A stretch of DNA of 64,000 nucleotides from an uncultured Shewanella sp. (GCF_947495455.1 NZ_CANLZC010000001.1:1-64000), one strand, 5' to 3'. Shown: positions 8,393-17,312, numbered from the stretch's first letter. Numbers and translations are program-made. The notes: generated by a model from the letters alone, not told the origin.

Positions 8393-8839
8393 ATGTATAT
8401 TGTTTATATTTTGTGTGTGGCCCTAGCAGGTATGGGCCTATCAATTGAGGCGGGCCTGTTGGGGCCCTTAGGTGAGCAAGTGGGGCACCTGTGGGCCAGT
8501 TTTAGTATTTTTAGCATAGGAACATTGATTTTATTATTATCGCGTTTGTTTATTTCTCGAGGACGCACTGCTAGAGAGCCATGGAGAAATGTGCCTAAAT
8601 GGCAATTCATTGGCGGATTTTTAGGCCCTATTTATGTGGTTGTGTTAACACTGGCGACACCGACTTTAGGCGTGACCATGACGATGATAGGCGTGCTCTT
8701 TGGTCAAGTGACGAAAAGTCTTGTGATTGATGTTTATGGTTGGTTTGGCATGTTAAAACAACCGATTAATCGGTTACGCATTTTGGGCATGTTTTGGGTT
8801 GTCCTTGCATTGGTGTTCACCTATATGGGAGCGAAATGA
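8393..8839 (+). CDS. YdcZ/DUF606-family membrane protein (first of a pair)
   Basis: A 148-residue, roughly five-helix membrane protein of the DUF606 group, half-size relatives of the drug/metabolite transporter superfamily. The family signature VPKWQFIGGFLGPIYV is clear, and a later Gly-rich helix reads VTMTMIGVLFGQVTKSLVID. It overlaps its paralogue by ATGA (8836-8839), so the two probably form a heterodimeric exporter in the inner membrane. The cargo is unknown. The start ATG follows two bases after the VOC stop, without a separate strong ribosome site. Confidence 0.85.
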   Translation: MYIVYILCVALAGMGLSIEAGLLGPLGEQVGHLWASFSIFSIGTLILLLSRLFISRGRTAREPWRNVPKWQFIGGFLGPIYVVVLTLATPTLGVTMTMIGVLFGQVTKSLVIDVYGWFGMLKQPINRLRILGMFWVVLALVFTYMGAK

Positions 8840-9285
8840 TGATAGGGTTAATGTTATTGGCCGTGTTATCTGGCATGGCACTGAGTACACAAGCGGCGAT
8901 AAACAGTCAGTTAGGCAAGAAAGTGGGCATGCTGGATACCGCCCTGGTGACGTTTGGTTTTGGATTGATTATTAATGCCGTCTTAATTGCCTTCTTTGAA
9001 GGTCAACATAAAGTGAGCTTGTTGGCTGTGCCTAAATGGCAATTAATGGGGGCCTTATTTGGTATTATCTATATTCTAATGATGGTGGTAGCTGTGCCTA
9101 AAATAGGGGTTGCCATTGCGACAGTGACGATTATTTTTGGGCAGATGAGCATGAGTTTAGTGATTGATACCTTTGGTTGGTTAGGCAATACGCCAATTGC
9201 ATTTAATTATTGGCGTTTATTAGCCATTATGTGCATTGGGTTGGCGTTAGTGAGTATTTATTTATCAAATAAAAGACTTGAATAA
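8836..9285 (+). CDS. YdcZ/DUF606-family membrane protein (second of a pair)
   Basis: This 149-residue paralogue of the preceding protein shares VPKWQLMGALFGIIYI and the helix TVTIIFGQMSMSLVIDTFGW. It begins at the ATG overlapping the stop of its partner; an in-frame ATG 42 bases upstream would add an unlikely Cys-rich extension lying inside the partner gene. Paired DUF606 genes are common and suggest antiparallel partner subunits, as in small multidrug resistance pairs. It ends the operon; a LysR gene follows after 69 bp on the same strand. Confidence 0.85.
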   Translation: MMIGLMLLAVLSGMALSTQAAINSQLGKKVGMLDTALVTFGFGLIINAVLIAFFEGQHKVSLLAVPKWQLMGALFGIIYILMMVVAVPKIGVAIATVTIIFGQMSMSLVIDTFGWLGNTPIAFNYWRLLAIMCIGLALVSIYLSNKRLE

Positions 9286-9354
9286 TCTATTAAAAGTCGA
9301 GCAGAAAATGGTTTAAACTATTGTTTCAAGTAAATGGATAATTGAAAGATCACT

Positions 9355-10278
9355 ATGAATTATGATGTATCGCTTTTTGAAATAAAACTTTTTTTAATGA
9401 CCAAGCAATACAAGAACTTTTCACAGGTTGCTCGGCTGTTAGACATGACACCTTCATCGGTGTCTCGAAAAATGGCCCAATTAGAAACAAAAATGAACAC
9501 CCAGTTATTGCATCGTCATACCAGAGCCATTTCTTTAACGGATGAAGGAGTGGCTTTTGCGCGATATGGGGGTGAAATTATGCATCAATACAGTTTAGTG
9601 ACGGAGCAAATTGAGCAAAATTCAAATAGCCCACGGGGATTAGTGAAGATCAGTGCCCCAGTTGCGTTTGCTCACTTACATATTGCGCCTTATATTCCCG
9701 AGTTATTATCTCGCTATCCTTTGATTAAGTTAGAGATGCAGCAAACCGATAGTTTTGTGGAGCCTGTCACTGAAGGCATTGATTTACTTATTCGAATTGG
9801 CGTCATCAAAAACTCTTCTATGCGAATGAAGCGATTTGCGACTCAACATTATGTGATGGCTGCAAGTCCTTCCTATCTGAAACGCTACGGTACACCGCAT
9901 TCGCCAGAGGAATTAATGGAGCATAACTGCCTTGTTATTAAAGGGATAAATGGATTACAACCTTGGTATATCGGTAAAGATAAACCATTGCCTTATCATG
10001 TGACAGGGGCCTTTTATTGCAATAACGCCGATACACTGGTGTCGACAGCTATTGAAGGCGGAGGCATTATTTTATTTCCAACATGGTTAATTGGTGATGC
10101 ATTAAAGGCTGGTAAATTGGTGTCTATTATGAATGACTATCAATTATCGACCACCACAGAGGCACAAACGATTAATGCCCTGTATCTTGATACGCAAATG
10201 CTAGCACCTAAAGTGAGGGTGGTGATTGACTTTTTATCCCAAAAATTTGGCTCGCCTTGTTACTGGGATAAACGTTAA
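9355..10278 (+). CDS. LysR-family transcriptional regulator
   Basis: A 307-residue LysR regulator. The N-terminal winged helix (residues 7-66) includes YKNFSQVARLLDMTPSSVSRKMAQL, and the effector domain has GLVKISAPVAFAHLHI and EGIDLLIRIG, typical of the CrgA/AaeR-like subgroup. It lies 69 bp downstream of the CMD-VOC-transporter operon in the same direction and may be co-transcribed with it. Regulation of that operon is likely but inferred. The ATG start has GAAAGATCACT upstream, a weak ribosome site. Confidence 0.88.
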   Translation: MNYDVSLFEIKLFLMTKQYKNFSQVARLLDMTPSSVSRKMAQLETKMNTQLLHRHTRAISLTDEGVAFARYGGEIMHQYSLVTEQIEQNSNSPRGLVKISAPVAFAHLHIAPYIPELLSRYPLIKLEMQQTDSFVEPVTEGIDLLIRIGVIKNSSMRMKRFATQHYVMAASPSYLKRYGTPHSPEELMEHNCLVIKGINGLQPWYIGKDKPLPYHVTGAFYCNNADTLVSTAIEGGGIILFPTWLIGDALKAGKLVSIMNDYQLSTTTEAQTINALYLDTQMLAPKVRVVIDFLSQKFGSPCYWDKR

Positions 10279-10380
10279 CTACTGGTGATTATTCCCCGCT
10301 ATGATTGTCAGAAAACACGTTAATCTTAACGGGGATGAGGGGAATGTCGTTTAGCAATCTGTTTGTTATTATTTTTGTCA

Positions 10381-10635
10381 CTAGGTTTGCGTTTGTGCTT
10401 TCATTTTCTCATAGAGGGCATCTTTCAGTACTGAGCGTTCGTGTTTGAGTTGGTGCATAGTGTCGTCGCTGACGGGAGAGTCTTTGAGCTCTAATCGTCT
10501 AATTTCAAGATCAAGTTCATGATAGCGGGCAGCTTTGTCAGAGAAATCTTTATCTTCGCTATTGAGGGCTGAAATGGCATCTCGGTATTCAGGAAAATCA
10601 AAAATAAGGGCGTGACTTTCTCCTAACATAATCAC
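10381..10635 (-). CDS. ydcH: YdcH/DUF465 family small protein
   Basis: An 84-residue soluble protein with the DUF465 pattern: HALIFDFPEYRDAI (residues 8-21), ARYHELDLEIRRLE, and a basic helix HQLKHERSVLKDALYEKM. YdcH-type proteins are short helical hairpins of unknown function, widespread in proteobacteria. The minus-strand AAAGAGGTGATT gives a good ribosome site ahead of the start at 10635. A GC-rich dyad around 10290-10345 separates it from the convergent LysR gene. Confidence 0.8.
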   Translation of the reverse strand: MIMLGESHALIFDFPEYRDAISALNSEDKDFSDKAARYHELDLEIRRLELKDSPVSDDTMHQLKHERSVLKDALYEKMKAQTQT

Positions 10636-10825
10636 CTCTTTGATTGTGGTATTGAACCTTGATTGATGGGGATGGTCTTTTTCTAGAGTATAGATCTCAG
10701 AGAGTCATTTTGCGTGTAAAGGCACAATAAATGCGCATTTTTTTGTTAAACCTAAAGTCTAAAGTGGCGTAAATGCGTGTTCGATGCCACAAACTTGAAA
10801 AACATTTTTTGCCAAATCAACGCCG

Positions 10826-11038
10826 ATGCATAGAATCAAAAATAATCCTGAAAATCGGCTTCTCTATTATAATAGATTTACATTAGTGACAGAATTACCG
10901 GGTAATGCTGCATTTGATGCCTCTAAAGAAAATATCGCTGAAATTGATAAGTATGCCATTAAAATGATTGAGGAAAATAAATCAGAGTTAGATGTATTAG
11001 TTGATTTAATTAAGAAGGTAAAATCCAATCAGCATTAA
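10826..11038 (+). CDS. small hypothetical protein
   Basis: A 70-residue frame, MHRIKNNPENRLLYYNRF at the start, acidic and helical in its second half (AEIDKYAIKMIEENKSEL). I know no family for it. No strong ribosome site precedes the ATG. It lies alone between ydcH and the porin gene, in AT-rich DNA. The codon pattern is plausible for a gene, but the evidence is thin. Confidence 0.35.
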   Translation: MHRIKNNPENRLLYYNRFTLVTELPGNAAFDASKENIAEIDKYAIKMIEENKSELDVLVDLIKKVKSNQH

Positions 11039-11155
11039 TAGTGAATATGGACTATTTAATGATTAAATGCGACTGTAAAATAATCAACCTTCATATAAAG
11101 GCTGATAATCTTTAATATTGTTATGGAATAAATATTAAATGTTTAATATTAAGTG

Positions 11156-12373
11156 TTAAAAATAATAACCTAAGTTAATATTCACTCTTTTGTTAACGCC
11201 GCCATCACCCGCCATTGAGCCGCCGATAAAAGGTTGGTTTTCGGCAACAACAAAATCAACATAAGTGTATAGATCGCCTGCGGTAATGGTGATACCAGTA
11301 ACATTCATAAAGGTATCGTCAAGATTGGCCGATTTATTGGTGATCAGCGAATAATCATTGTAAAAGGTAAGGTTAGAGATTGGGCCAATATTGACAGGTA
11401 GGCTGTACGCCACGTTAGCCATGTAGCTGGTGGCCTCGGCGGCAATGGTATCATAAAAACCATAGGCCGCCACGACCATACGTTCTGTGTCCATGCCGTC
11501 GACATCGAATTGGTATTCAGTGAACTGTAATTTAACATTCCAGCGGTCATAGTTGATCACACCATGAAATGCTCCAGCCATATTTTTTCCATCGGTACCA
11601 TTTTCTATGGCTAATTGACCGGCTTGAAGCGAGCCACCGAGTTCCAGTGAGAGGTCATCAAATATAAAATCGTGAGTATATCGCACGTTGACTGTGTTGG
11701 TTTCACCTGCGGCGTAACCTGCACTGGGCGCGTCGTAAATGTCTTCACCGGGTAATCGAACGCCGACAATATTGTAAGAATAACTGTCAGTACGATCAGA
11801 AACATAGCCATCGAGTCCACCGAGCTCATCATTTTTAAAGAAAGCCAAATCAAAGCGATTTTTATCACTTTTATAAGTGTAATTTAGGCCTAAGTCATAA
11901 TCGTCTTCTAATCCAAGATAGAAATTAGAGCTGAAAAAGAAGCTGTTCGATGCCCAAGTTAAAATACCAAAAGGGACTTGGGTCACTCCAATTTTGCCTT
12001 GTTGTTGTTCAGTGAAGTTGTAACCCACCCAAGCATGCTGAACCACATTCATGTATTGATACCAACGATATTGGGCTGAAAAAATCATTTCCTCAAAGCT
12101 GCCATCAATATCGAGGCGAAAAACATCAAAATCCATGTCTCCACCACGATCTTCATTCTTTGAGTTATAGTCTTCATAAGAATATTGGAACCGCGCGGCG
12201 CCACCAAATTCAACAAAGTTACCTTTATTGGCATCGACTTCTTCATTGCCTGATTCTAGTTTTTCGATACGGGCTTTGAGCGCTTTTATTTCATCATCGA
12301 CTTCACTTGCATTGACTGTAGTGCACAAAGTCATCGCAATGCAAAAAATGGCTGCGGGGTAACGGATCATCAT
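11156..12373 (-). CDS. outer-membrane porin with N-terminal coiled coil
   Basis: A 405-residue beta-barrel porin. It has a signal peptide (residues 1-22, ending VNA), a charged coiled-coil segment DDEIKALKARIEKLE (26-40) typical of Alteromonadales/Vibrio phosphate- or carbon-source-type porins, many alternating aromatic strands, and a C-terminal aromatic residue (NLGYYF) required for Bam-dependent insertion. AAGGATAAATG gives the ribosome site. It follows proV by 55 bp on the minus strand and may be the last gene of the proXWV transcription unit. A role in letting betaine or similar solutes across the outer membrane is inferred from that position. Confidence 0.85.
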   Translation of the reverse strand: MMIRYPAAIFCIAMTLCTTVNASEVDDEIKALKARIEKLESGNEEVDANKGNFVEFGGAARFQYSYEDYNSKNEDRGGDMDFDVFRLDIDGSFEEMIFSAQYRWYQYMNVVQHAWVGYNFTEQQQGKIGVTQVPFGILTWASNSFFFSSNFYLGLEDDYDLGLNYTYKSDKNRFDLAFFKNDELGGLDGYVSDRTDSYSYNIVGVRLPGEDIYDAPSAGYAAGETNTVNVRYTHDFIFDDLSLELGGSLQAGQLAIENGTDGKNMAGAFHGVINYDRWNVKLQFTEYQFDVDGMDTERMVVAAYGFYDTIAAEATSYMANVAYSLPVNIGPISNLTFYNDYSLITNKSANLDDTFMNVTGITITAGDLYTYVDFVVAENQPFIGGSMAGDGGVNKRVNINLGYYF

Positions 12374-12428
12374 TTATCCTTCTTTTTTGATAGGCTGATT
12401 AAATGGGGTGTTTGTTTTATTTTTCTGC

Positions 12429-13727
12429 TTATTTTTCGGTATTGGTGTCGTCATCAGTTCCATCAATGCCTGCTTCGTCGTCTTTGTAAAAATCAGAGAG
12501 CACATCGGCGAGGTGAGTTCGTGACAGCTCTCCTTGCAAGTCGCCTTCCGCATCGATAACGGGCAGGGGTAAGTTAGACTCCATGGTGGCGGGAATAATA
12601 CTTTCAAGTTGTGCATCTTGTGAGATGGGAGTGATAGCTTCAACTTGAAAGTCCTCCATTGGGGCATCTTCATCATGTTTAACGGCGTGTTCTAATGCGC
12701 TTTGGCATACAACGCCTTGAAAACCCTCATCAGTGACATAATAAGCATAATTTGCTGGAATTTGTTTCATCTGCTTGAGTGCATCTCCTATGGTATCTGC
12801 GGTGAGGCGATAGGCGGGTGGCTTCATAACCGTTTCAACGGTGAGGGCCCGTGGACGATTGACATCTTTGACAAAGGCCTCAACATAGTCGTCAGCAGGG
12901 TTAAGCAAAATATCAACAGGCTCTCCCACTTGGACTAAGTGACCGTCTTTAAGAATGGCGATTCTGTCTCCAATACGCAGGGCTTCATCGAGATCGTGGG
13001 TAATAAAGATAATCGTTTTATGAAGCGCTTGTTGTAGCTCCATAAGTTGATCTTGCATCTCACTGCGGATCAAAGGATCAAGGGCTGAAAAGGCTTCGTC
13101 CATGAGCAGAATTTCTGCATCTGTGCACAAAGCTCTAGCGAGTCCGACACGTTGCTGTTGTCCGCCAGACAGTTGAGTGGGGTATTGTGCTTCATATCCA
13201 GCCAGACCAACGGTTTCAAGCCATTGTGTGGCTTTGGCATGGCGCGTGGCTTTGTCGACCTTTTGAATATTGAGTCCATAGGCGACATTATCCAGCACAT
13301 TTTTATGGGGCATTAATCCGAATCGCTGGAACACCATTGCCATTTTGTGACGCCGAAATTGTTCTAATTCTTTATTGTTGAATTTCATCACATTCACACC
13401 TTCAACCAAAATCTGGCCATCAGTGGGATCGATAAGTCGATTGAAATGACGAATTAAAGTGGACTTTCCTGAGCCAGAGAGTCCCATGATGACAAAAATT
13501 TCACCTTTGTGAATATCAAGGTTGATGGCTTTAAGTCCGAGGGTATGGCCTGTTTTAGCGAGAATGTCTTCTTTAGATAATCCTTCTTTAACCAAAGGCA
13601 TTACCTTGGCAGGTTTTTTACCAAAGATTTTATAAAGCTCTTTAACTTGAATGAGCGGCTGTTTTTTTGGTGGCTGACTCTGTGTGGTTTGATTCTGTGT
13701 CTTTGAATGGAATGATTGTTCAGTCAT
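12429..13727 (-). CDS. proV: glycine betaine/proline ABC transporter ATP-binding protein ProV
   Basis: A 432-residue ATPase energising osmoprotectant import. It has Walker A GLSGSGKST (82-90), Q-loop VFQRFGLMP, signature LSGGQQQRV (186-194), Walker B LLMDEA (207-212) and the switch HDLDEAL. The C-terminal part carries the pair of CBS-like domains expected of ProV/OpuAA, ending in an acidic tail. I start it at the ATG at 13727, which overlaps the proW stop (ATGACTGA); an upstream in-frame start would lie wholly inside proW. It is the third gene of the proX-proW-proV order. Confidence 0.95.
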   Translation of the reverse strand: MTEQSFHSKTQNQTTQSQPPKKQPLIQVKELYKIFGKKPAKVMPLVKEGLSKEDILAKTGHTLGLKAINLDIHKGEIFVIMGLSGSGKSTLIRHFNRLIDPTDGQILVEGVNVMKFNNKELEQFRRHKMAMVFQRFGLMPHKNVLDNVAYGLNIQKVDKATRHAKATQWLETVGLAGYEAQYPTQLSGGQQQRVGLARALCTDAEILLMDEAFSALDPLIRSEMQDQLMELQQALHKTIIFITHDLDEALRIGDRIAILKDGHLVQVGEPVDILLNPADDYVEAFVKDVNRPRALTVETVMKPPAYRLTADTIGDALKQMKQIPANYAYYVTDEGFQGVVCQSALEHAVKHDEDAPMEDFQVEAITPISQDAQLESIIPATMESNLPLPVIDAEGDLQGELSRTHLADVLSDFYKDDEAGIDGTDDDTNTEK

Positions 13728-14619
13728 GATGCGCACCTTGAATGTGTTGCTGAGATCGTTTCGCATAAGCTTGAGAAGTACGATCAAAAATAATCGCTAA
13801 AGCGACGATGGCTAAGCCATTAAAGAGTCCAAGTGTGAAGTATTGATTAGTGATGGACTTAAGTACGGGTTGGCCTAAGCCTTTTACACCAATCATGGAG
13901 GCAATGACTACCATGCCAAGTGCCATCATGATCGTTTGGTTGATCCCTGCCATAATAGTGGGTGAGGCGAGAGGAAGCTGTACGCCCAATAATCTTTGTA
14001 TTGGATTGGCACCGTAGGCAGTGGCGGCTTCGAGCACCTCTTTATCGACCAGCCGAATGCCAAGACTGGTCAGTCGAATGACAGGTGGAATGGCATACAC
14101 CACGACAGCAATGACGCCTGGCACTTTACCAATGCCGAGCAACATGACTACGGGGATCAAGTACACAAAAGCGGGCATGGTTTGCATCACATCTAAAATA
14201 GGGGTAACTAAGGTTTGAGTGCGATTACTGCGCGCCATCAAAATACCAATAGGGATCCCTAAGAGAATGGCGATAAGGGTGCAAACGGTAATAATGCTTA
14301 AGGTACGCATGGTATTTTCCCACATTCCTAAGTAACCGATGAGGAGAAATGACAATACAACCCCCAAGGCCAGTTTCCATGAACGGCCTGTGAGATACAC
14401 AAAGACGGTAATGCAAAGCAGAACAGCCCACCAAGGTGATTGTACTAGCAGTTTTTCAAACCAAATGAGAAAGCTCAGTAGTGGATCGAAAAAAGATTCA
14501 ATGGCATCACCATATTCACGAGAAAAATCACGAAAGCTGCCGTCTAAATATTTACGTACGGCTAATAAGGTGTCGCGATCCATTTTAGGAAATGTATTTT
14601 GCCAAGAAAAATTAGCCAT
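13720..14619 (-). CDS. proW: glycine betaine/proline ABC transporter permease ProW
   Basis: The 299-residue inner-membrane permease has a polar N-terminal extension (FPKMDRDTLLAVRKYLDGSF), then six or more membrane helices and the cytoplasmic EAA loop (LEAATAYGANPIQRLLGVQLP) that docks on ProV. AGAGGTCACC precedes the ATG. Its 3' end overlaps proV. The N-terminal ~50 codons and the ribosome site are duplicated three times in decayed form just upstream, between proX and proW. This is the only full copy. Confidence 0.94.
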   Translation of the reverse strand: MANFSWQNTFPKMDRDTLLAVRKYLDGSFRDFSREYGDAIESFFDPLLSFLIWFEKLLVQSPWWAVLLCITVFVYLTGRSWKLALGVVLSFLLIGYLGMWENTMRTLSIITVCTLIAILLGIPIGILMARSNRTQTLVTPILDVMQTMPAFVYLIPVVMLLGIGKVPGVIAVVVYAIPPVIRLTSLGIRLVDKEVLEAATAYGANPIQRLLGVQLPLASPTIMAGINQTIMMALGMVVIASMIGVKGLGQPVLKSITNQYFTLGLFNGLAIVALAIIFDRTSQAYAKRSQQHIQGAHHD

Positions 14620-14630
14620 GGTGACCTCTA

Positions 14631-14774
14631 TTATTGGTTTTTATAGGGGGTTAATGGATTGGGAACAGTATAATCACGAAAGCTGCTGTCTAAATATTGA
14701 CGTATGGCTAATAAGGTATCGCGACCTATTTTTGGAAATGTAGGAAATGTATTTAGCCTAGAAAAATCAATCAT
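14631..14774 (-). pseudogene. proW N-terminal mini-ORF, copy nearest proW
   Basis: 47 codons, beginning MIDFSRLNTFPTFPKIGRD and continuing TLLAIRQYLDSSFRD before a stop at TAA 14631-14633. It aligns with proW residues 1-34 and keeps the AGAGGTACC ribosome site. It lacks every membrane helix, so it cannot be a permease. Either a dead duplicate or a translated small peptide. Confidence 0.4.
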
Positions 14775-14937
14775 GGGTACCTCTGTGACCTCTATTATTG
14801 GTTTTAATAGGGGATAATAGATTCAGGCCTGTATTATCACTCAAGCTGCTATTTAAATATTGACGTGTTGCTAATAAAGTGTCGCGGGCCATTTTAGGCA
14901 AGTTAGGAAATGTATTTAGCCAAGAAAAATCAGTCAT
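14767..14937 (-). pseudogene. proW N-terminal mini-ORF, middle copy
   Basis: 56 codons beginning MTDFSWLNTFPNLPKMARD, then TLLATRQYLNSSLSD. The frame runs through the next ribosome site and ends in a TGA that overlaps the start of the following mini-ORF (ATGATTGA), so the copies could be translationally coupled. No membrane helix is present. Confidence 0.4.
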
Positions 14938-14967
14938 GGGTACCTCTGTGACCTCTATTATTGGTTT

Positions 14968-15096
14968 TTATAGGGGATAATGGATTGTGAGGCCTGTATC
15001 ATCATTCAAGCTTTCGTCTAAATATTGACGTGTCGCTAATAAAGTGTCGCGGGCCATTTTAGGTAATTTAGGCACTGTATAAAAAATGAGGCACAT
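14968..15096 (-). pseudogene. proW N-terminal mini-ORF, copy nearest proX
   Basis: 42 codons. Homology to proW starts at codon 7 or so (TVPKLPKMARDTLLATRQYL). The only in-frame ATG (15096) lies in the loop of the hairpin that follows proX, so its true 5' end has been lost and translation is doubtful. Confidence 0.3.
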
Positions 15097-15107
15097 TTGG
15101 CCTCATT
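15081..15107 (-). terminator. intrinsic terminator directly after proX
   Basis: On the minus strand AATGAGGC and GCCTCATT form a perfect 8-bp stem around a 7-base loop, followed by a run of six T. It lies 13 bases past the proX stop and before proW. It would reduce readthrough, giving more binding protein than permease, a common arrangement for ABC importers. Confidence 0.8.
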
Positions 15108-15119
15108 CTTCATGGTAAA

Positions 15120-16124
15120 TTACAGGTTTTTAACCGCTGATTTGACTTTGTTTGCCACATCTTGGGGGAGCCACTGAGCCCAGATCTCTTCATGTTCTAT
15201 GAGGAAGTTTTCAGCAGCGGTTTTTCCATCGGCTTGATTATCTTCCATCCAAGCGAGTAAGTTGTTCATTTGTTTATTGGTAATTGAACGTTTTGATAAA
15301 TAAGTGAAGGCTAAGGGAGAGCCTTTGGCAAAATCGCGAGTGGTGACGGTTTGGACTAGTGAAGGGGGATACATGGTGACTTTGGGATCGGTGCAGTCTG
15401 CTTTGGAAATGCAGTTTTGGTATTCTTTGACATTGATGCCACTGCCAAAATCAACTTTAACCATTTTGTATTTTCCTAATATGGCCGTGGGAGCCCAATA
15501 ATAGCCGAACCACGGCTCGCTATGCTCATAAGCTCGCGCGATAGAACCCGCTAAGCCTGCTCCTGAGCCCGGATCGACAAGTTCAAATCCGGCTTGTTGA
15601 AGTTTAAGTGCTCGAAAGAGATTTTCTGAAGTAATTTGACATCCCCAGCCTGCTGGGCAGCCATAAAAAGCCCCTCGATCAGGGTTTTCATGATGTTCAA
15701 AAAGCTTAACTTTGGCCTTAATGCCTTCGATGGTTTTTAAACTTGGATCTTTATCGACCATGTATTTGGGAATCCAAAAACCTTCTTCGCCACCATCTGA
15801 TAGTGACTTACCAGCAATGATGATCCGTTTATCTTTTAGTCCTCTATCAATCAGTTCTTTAACATTATTGCTCCAAAGTTCAGGGGCGATATCTGGTTCC
15901 CCTTTTTCAACCATAGAGGTGGTGGTTGGCATAGTATCACCCGAGATTAACTGCGCATCACAGCCATAGCCTTTTTCTAGAATAAAACGATCTATATTGG
16001 CAATTAATGAAGCTGAGCTCCAGTTCATATCTGCGATGGTGACTTTGCCGCATTGCGCTTGGGCAAAAACAGAGTGTGTTGCGGTACTGAGCAGTAATGC
16101 GCTAATCAAAATGAGACTTTTCAT
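15120..16124 (-). CDS. proX: glycine betaine-binding periplasmic protein ProX
   Basis: A 334-residue substrate-binding protein. Signal peptide residues 1-21 (cut after VFA), then an OpuAC domain: GKVTIADMNWSSASL, PDIAPELW, the Trp-rich GEEGFWIPKYM and PWFGYYWAPTAIL segments that supply aromatic residues for the cationic quaternary amine, and a Cys pair at FYGCPAGWGCQ. It binds betaine-type osmolytes in the periplasm and delivers them to ProW/ProV. It is the first gene of the operon, which is unusual relative to proVWX of E. coli. AGGAGCTCT (reverse complement of AGAGCTCC) sits just before the start. Confidence 0.93.
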   Translation of the reverse strand: MKSLILISALLLSTATHSVFAQAQCGKVTIADMNWSSASLIANIDRFILEKGYGCDAQLISGDTMPTTTSMVEKGEPDIAPELWSNNVKELIDRGLKDKRIIIAGKSLSDGGEEGFWIPKYMVDKDPSLKTIEGIKAKVKLFEHHENPDRGAFYGCPAGWGCQITSENLFRALKLQQAGFELVDPGSGAGLAGSIARAYEHSEPWFGYYWAPTAILGKYKMVKVDFGSGINVKEYQNCISKADCTDPKVTMYPPSLVQTVTTRDFAKGSPLAFTYLSKRSITNKQMNNLLAWMEDNQADGKTAAENFLIEHEEIWAQWLPQDVANKVKSAVKNL

Positions 16125-16466
16125 AAGAGCTCCGTGATAGAGGTGAGGATCTTTGGGGCCTTATCTATCACTCATATCGTTAGAGTTGAAATTAACTGTT
16201 GTGTATTCGTTTTTTAGGTGTTTTTTTGCTCATCATTTTCTTATAAAAATAAGGCTAACCTAAATAGCTAACCTAAATAATTAAGGGGCTAAGTTAACAG
16301 TTTTGCATTGCATTTAACAGTTTTGTAACCAGAAAACATAATTTTTCATTTTAAAGCTCATTAGGTAATGATTATTGCTCTAGGTCAGTGTGACGATTAA
16401 AGGAGTTAAGAGGGGAAGATTAGCTTTGAACCTATTTGGAGAAAGTGAGCGAGAGTGCATGCTATT
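16125..16466. other. proX upstream region up to the phage junction
   Basis: No gene is visible. GCTAACCTAAATA occurs twice in tandem near 16254-16280. The proX promoter must be in this stretch, reading leftward, but I cannot place it with confidence. The phage insertion at 16467 leaves about 340 bp of upstream DNA, so the operon's control region is probably complete. Confidence 0.4.
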
Positions 16467-16650
16467 TGTAACCGATCACATGACATGAGAAACCGAGAAT
16501 AAGCGAGATTAGATGAAATTTGCTGAGATTTTCCAGTGTGAATGCGGGTTTGAAGCTGTGAAGATTAAAATTTCATGTTCTTTGTTGAGATCGGATGAAA
16601 TGAGACAGATTATCCTCATATTGCCATAGAGATCGGATGAAATGAGATTT
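16467..16650 (+). other. prophage A left end with three transposase-site-like repeats (L1-L3)
   Basis: The terminal TGTAACC is followed by GATCACATGACATGAGA (from 16474). GATCGGATGAAATGAGA recurs at 16590 and 16631. The three copies sit about 8, 124 and 165 bases from the end, a spacing close to Mu L1, L2 and L3. A looser relative (GATTAGATGAAAT) occurs near 16509. These are the expected MuA-binding sites; binding is inferred from repetition and geometry. Confidence 0.75.
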
Positions 16651-16725
16651 ATTGAAATTAGCCGAAGTTGTAAGAATAGTTGTTAATGCCATAATTCATT
16701 CATGTTTTAAATATGATGTATTTAT

Positions 16726-17307
16726 ATGCCTGAATTATCCAAAACTCAAATCGCATGGAATTTGATGCTTGAAAGAGATGCTTTTGAAGTCTCTGAGATA
16801 GCCAATGAGTCAAGTATGCCATTGGAACAATGCCGCACTTTTATCAATAAACTCGTTAAACAAGAAGCTGTGGCTATTATCGATGGGCTAGGCTGGTATC
16901 GACGACCCTATGTATATCGTGTCGTGGATGTGTCCAAGGCTAGAGTCGGCAAGGGGAATTATAATCAAATAACCAATCAATCAGCCCCTGGTCAGCAAAC
17001 TATTTGGAACGCGGTGCGTGTTCATCGGCACTTCACCAATTTACAAATCGAATTAACCACATCCGCATCGATTAAAAGCATTAACGCCTATCTGAGGCAG
17101 TTAGAGCGAGCGGGTTATCTCATGAGAAAAAGAGTAAATAAAACAGTAGGTAATGATAAAAGGTGCGGACAGCGTGATTATTTTCATTTAAAAGCAAGCT
17201 TTAATACTGGACGAAAAGCGCCCATTTTACGTCGAGATAGCGGCATGTACGATCAAAATCTTAATGTTTTGTTTGAGTTCGAGACGCCATCCAAATTGGC
17301 GTTATAG
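16726..17307 (+). CDS. left-end winged-helix-like protein of unknown function
   Basis: A 193-residue basic protein lying between the phage left end and the repressor, convergent with the repressor (5-bp gap). Two helical modules resemble DNA-binding domains: residues 8-60 (AWNLMLERDAFEVSEIANES) and 87-135 (SIKSINAYLRQLERAGYLMRK), the latter a typical winged-helix with wing RDYFHLK. It is a paralogue of the gene after MuB (21497): both share a WNxxRxH start, a YLxxLxxxGYL helix and the C-terminal pattern GxYDQNxxVxxxF. Mu has no gene in this position. A regulatory role is plausible but unproven. No clear ribosome site. Confidence 0.65.
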   Translation: MPELSKTQIAWNLMLERDAFEVSEIANESSMPLEQCRTFINKLVKQEAVAIIDGLGWYRRPYVYRVVDVSKARVGKGNYNQITNQSAPGQQTIWNAVRVHRHFTNLQIELTTSASIKSINAYLRQLERAGYLMRKRVNKTVGNDKRCGQRDYFHLKASFNTGRKAPILRRDSGMYDQNLNVLFEFETPSKLAL

Positions 17308-17312
17308 TGATT

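Larger units (their letters stand above)
14631..15096 (-). repeat. three tandem partial copies of the proW 5' end
   Basis: Reading the minus strand, the ribosome site and first ~45 codons of proW recur three more times with a period of 155-163 bp. The copies start at 14774 and 14937, with a third whose homology begins near 15075. Each keeps a recognisable RDTLLAxRQYLxxSxxD motif and the spacer CCTCTATTATTGGTTTT (plus strand). The copies differ from one another and from proW at many positions, so this is old duplication rather than a recent error. Confidence 0.85.

Noticed and set aside
12702..12938. Plus-strand frame opposite proV and similar frames opposite proW and proX
   Set aside because: Antisense shadows of well-supported ABC transporter genes.
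14631..15096. Regular repeats between proX and proW as a CRISPR array
   Set aside because: Units are ~160 bp, coding-like and homologous to proW; there are no short repeats with unique spacers.
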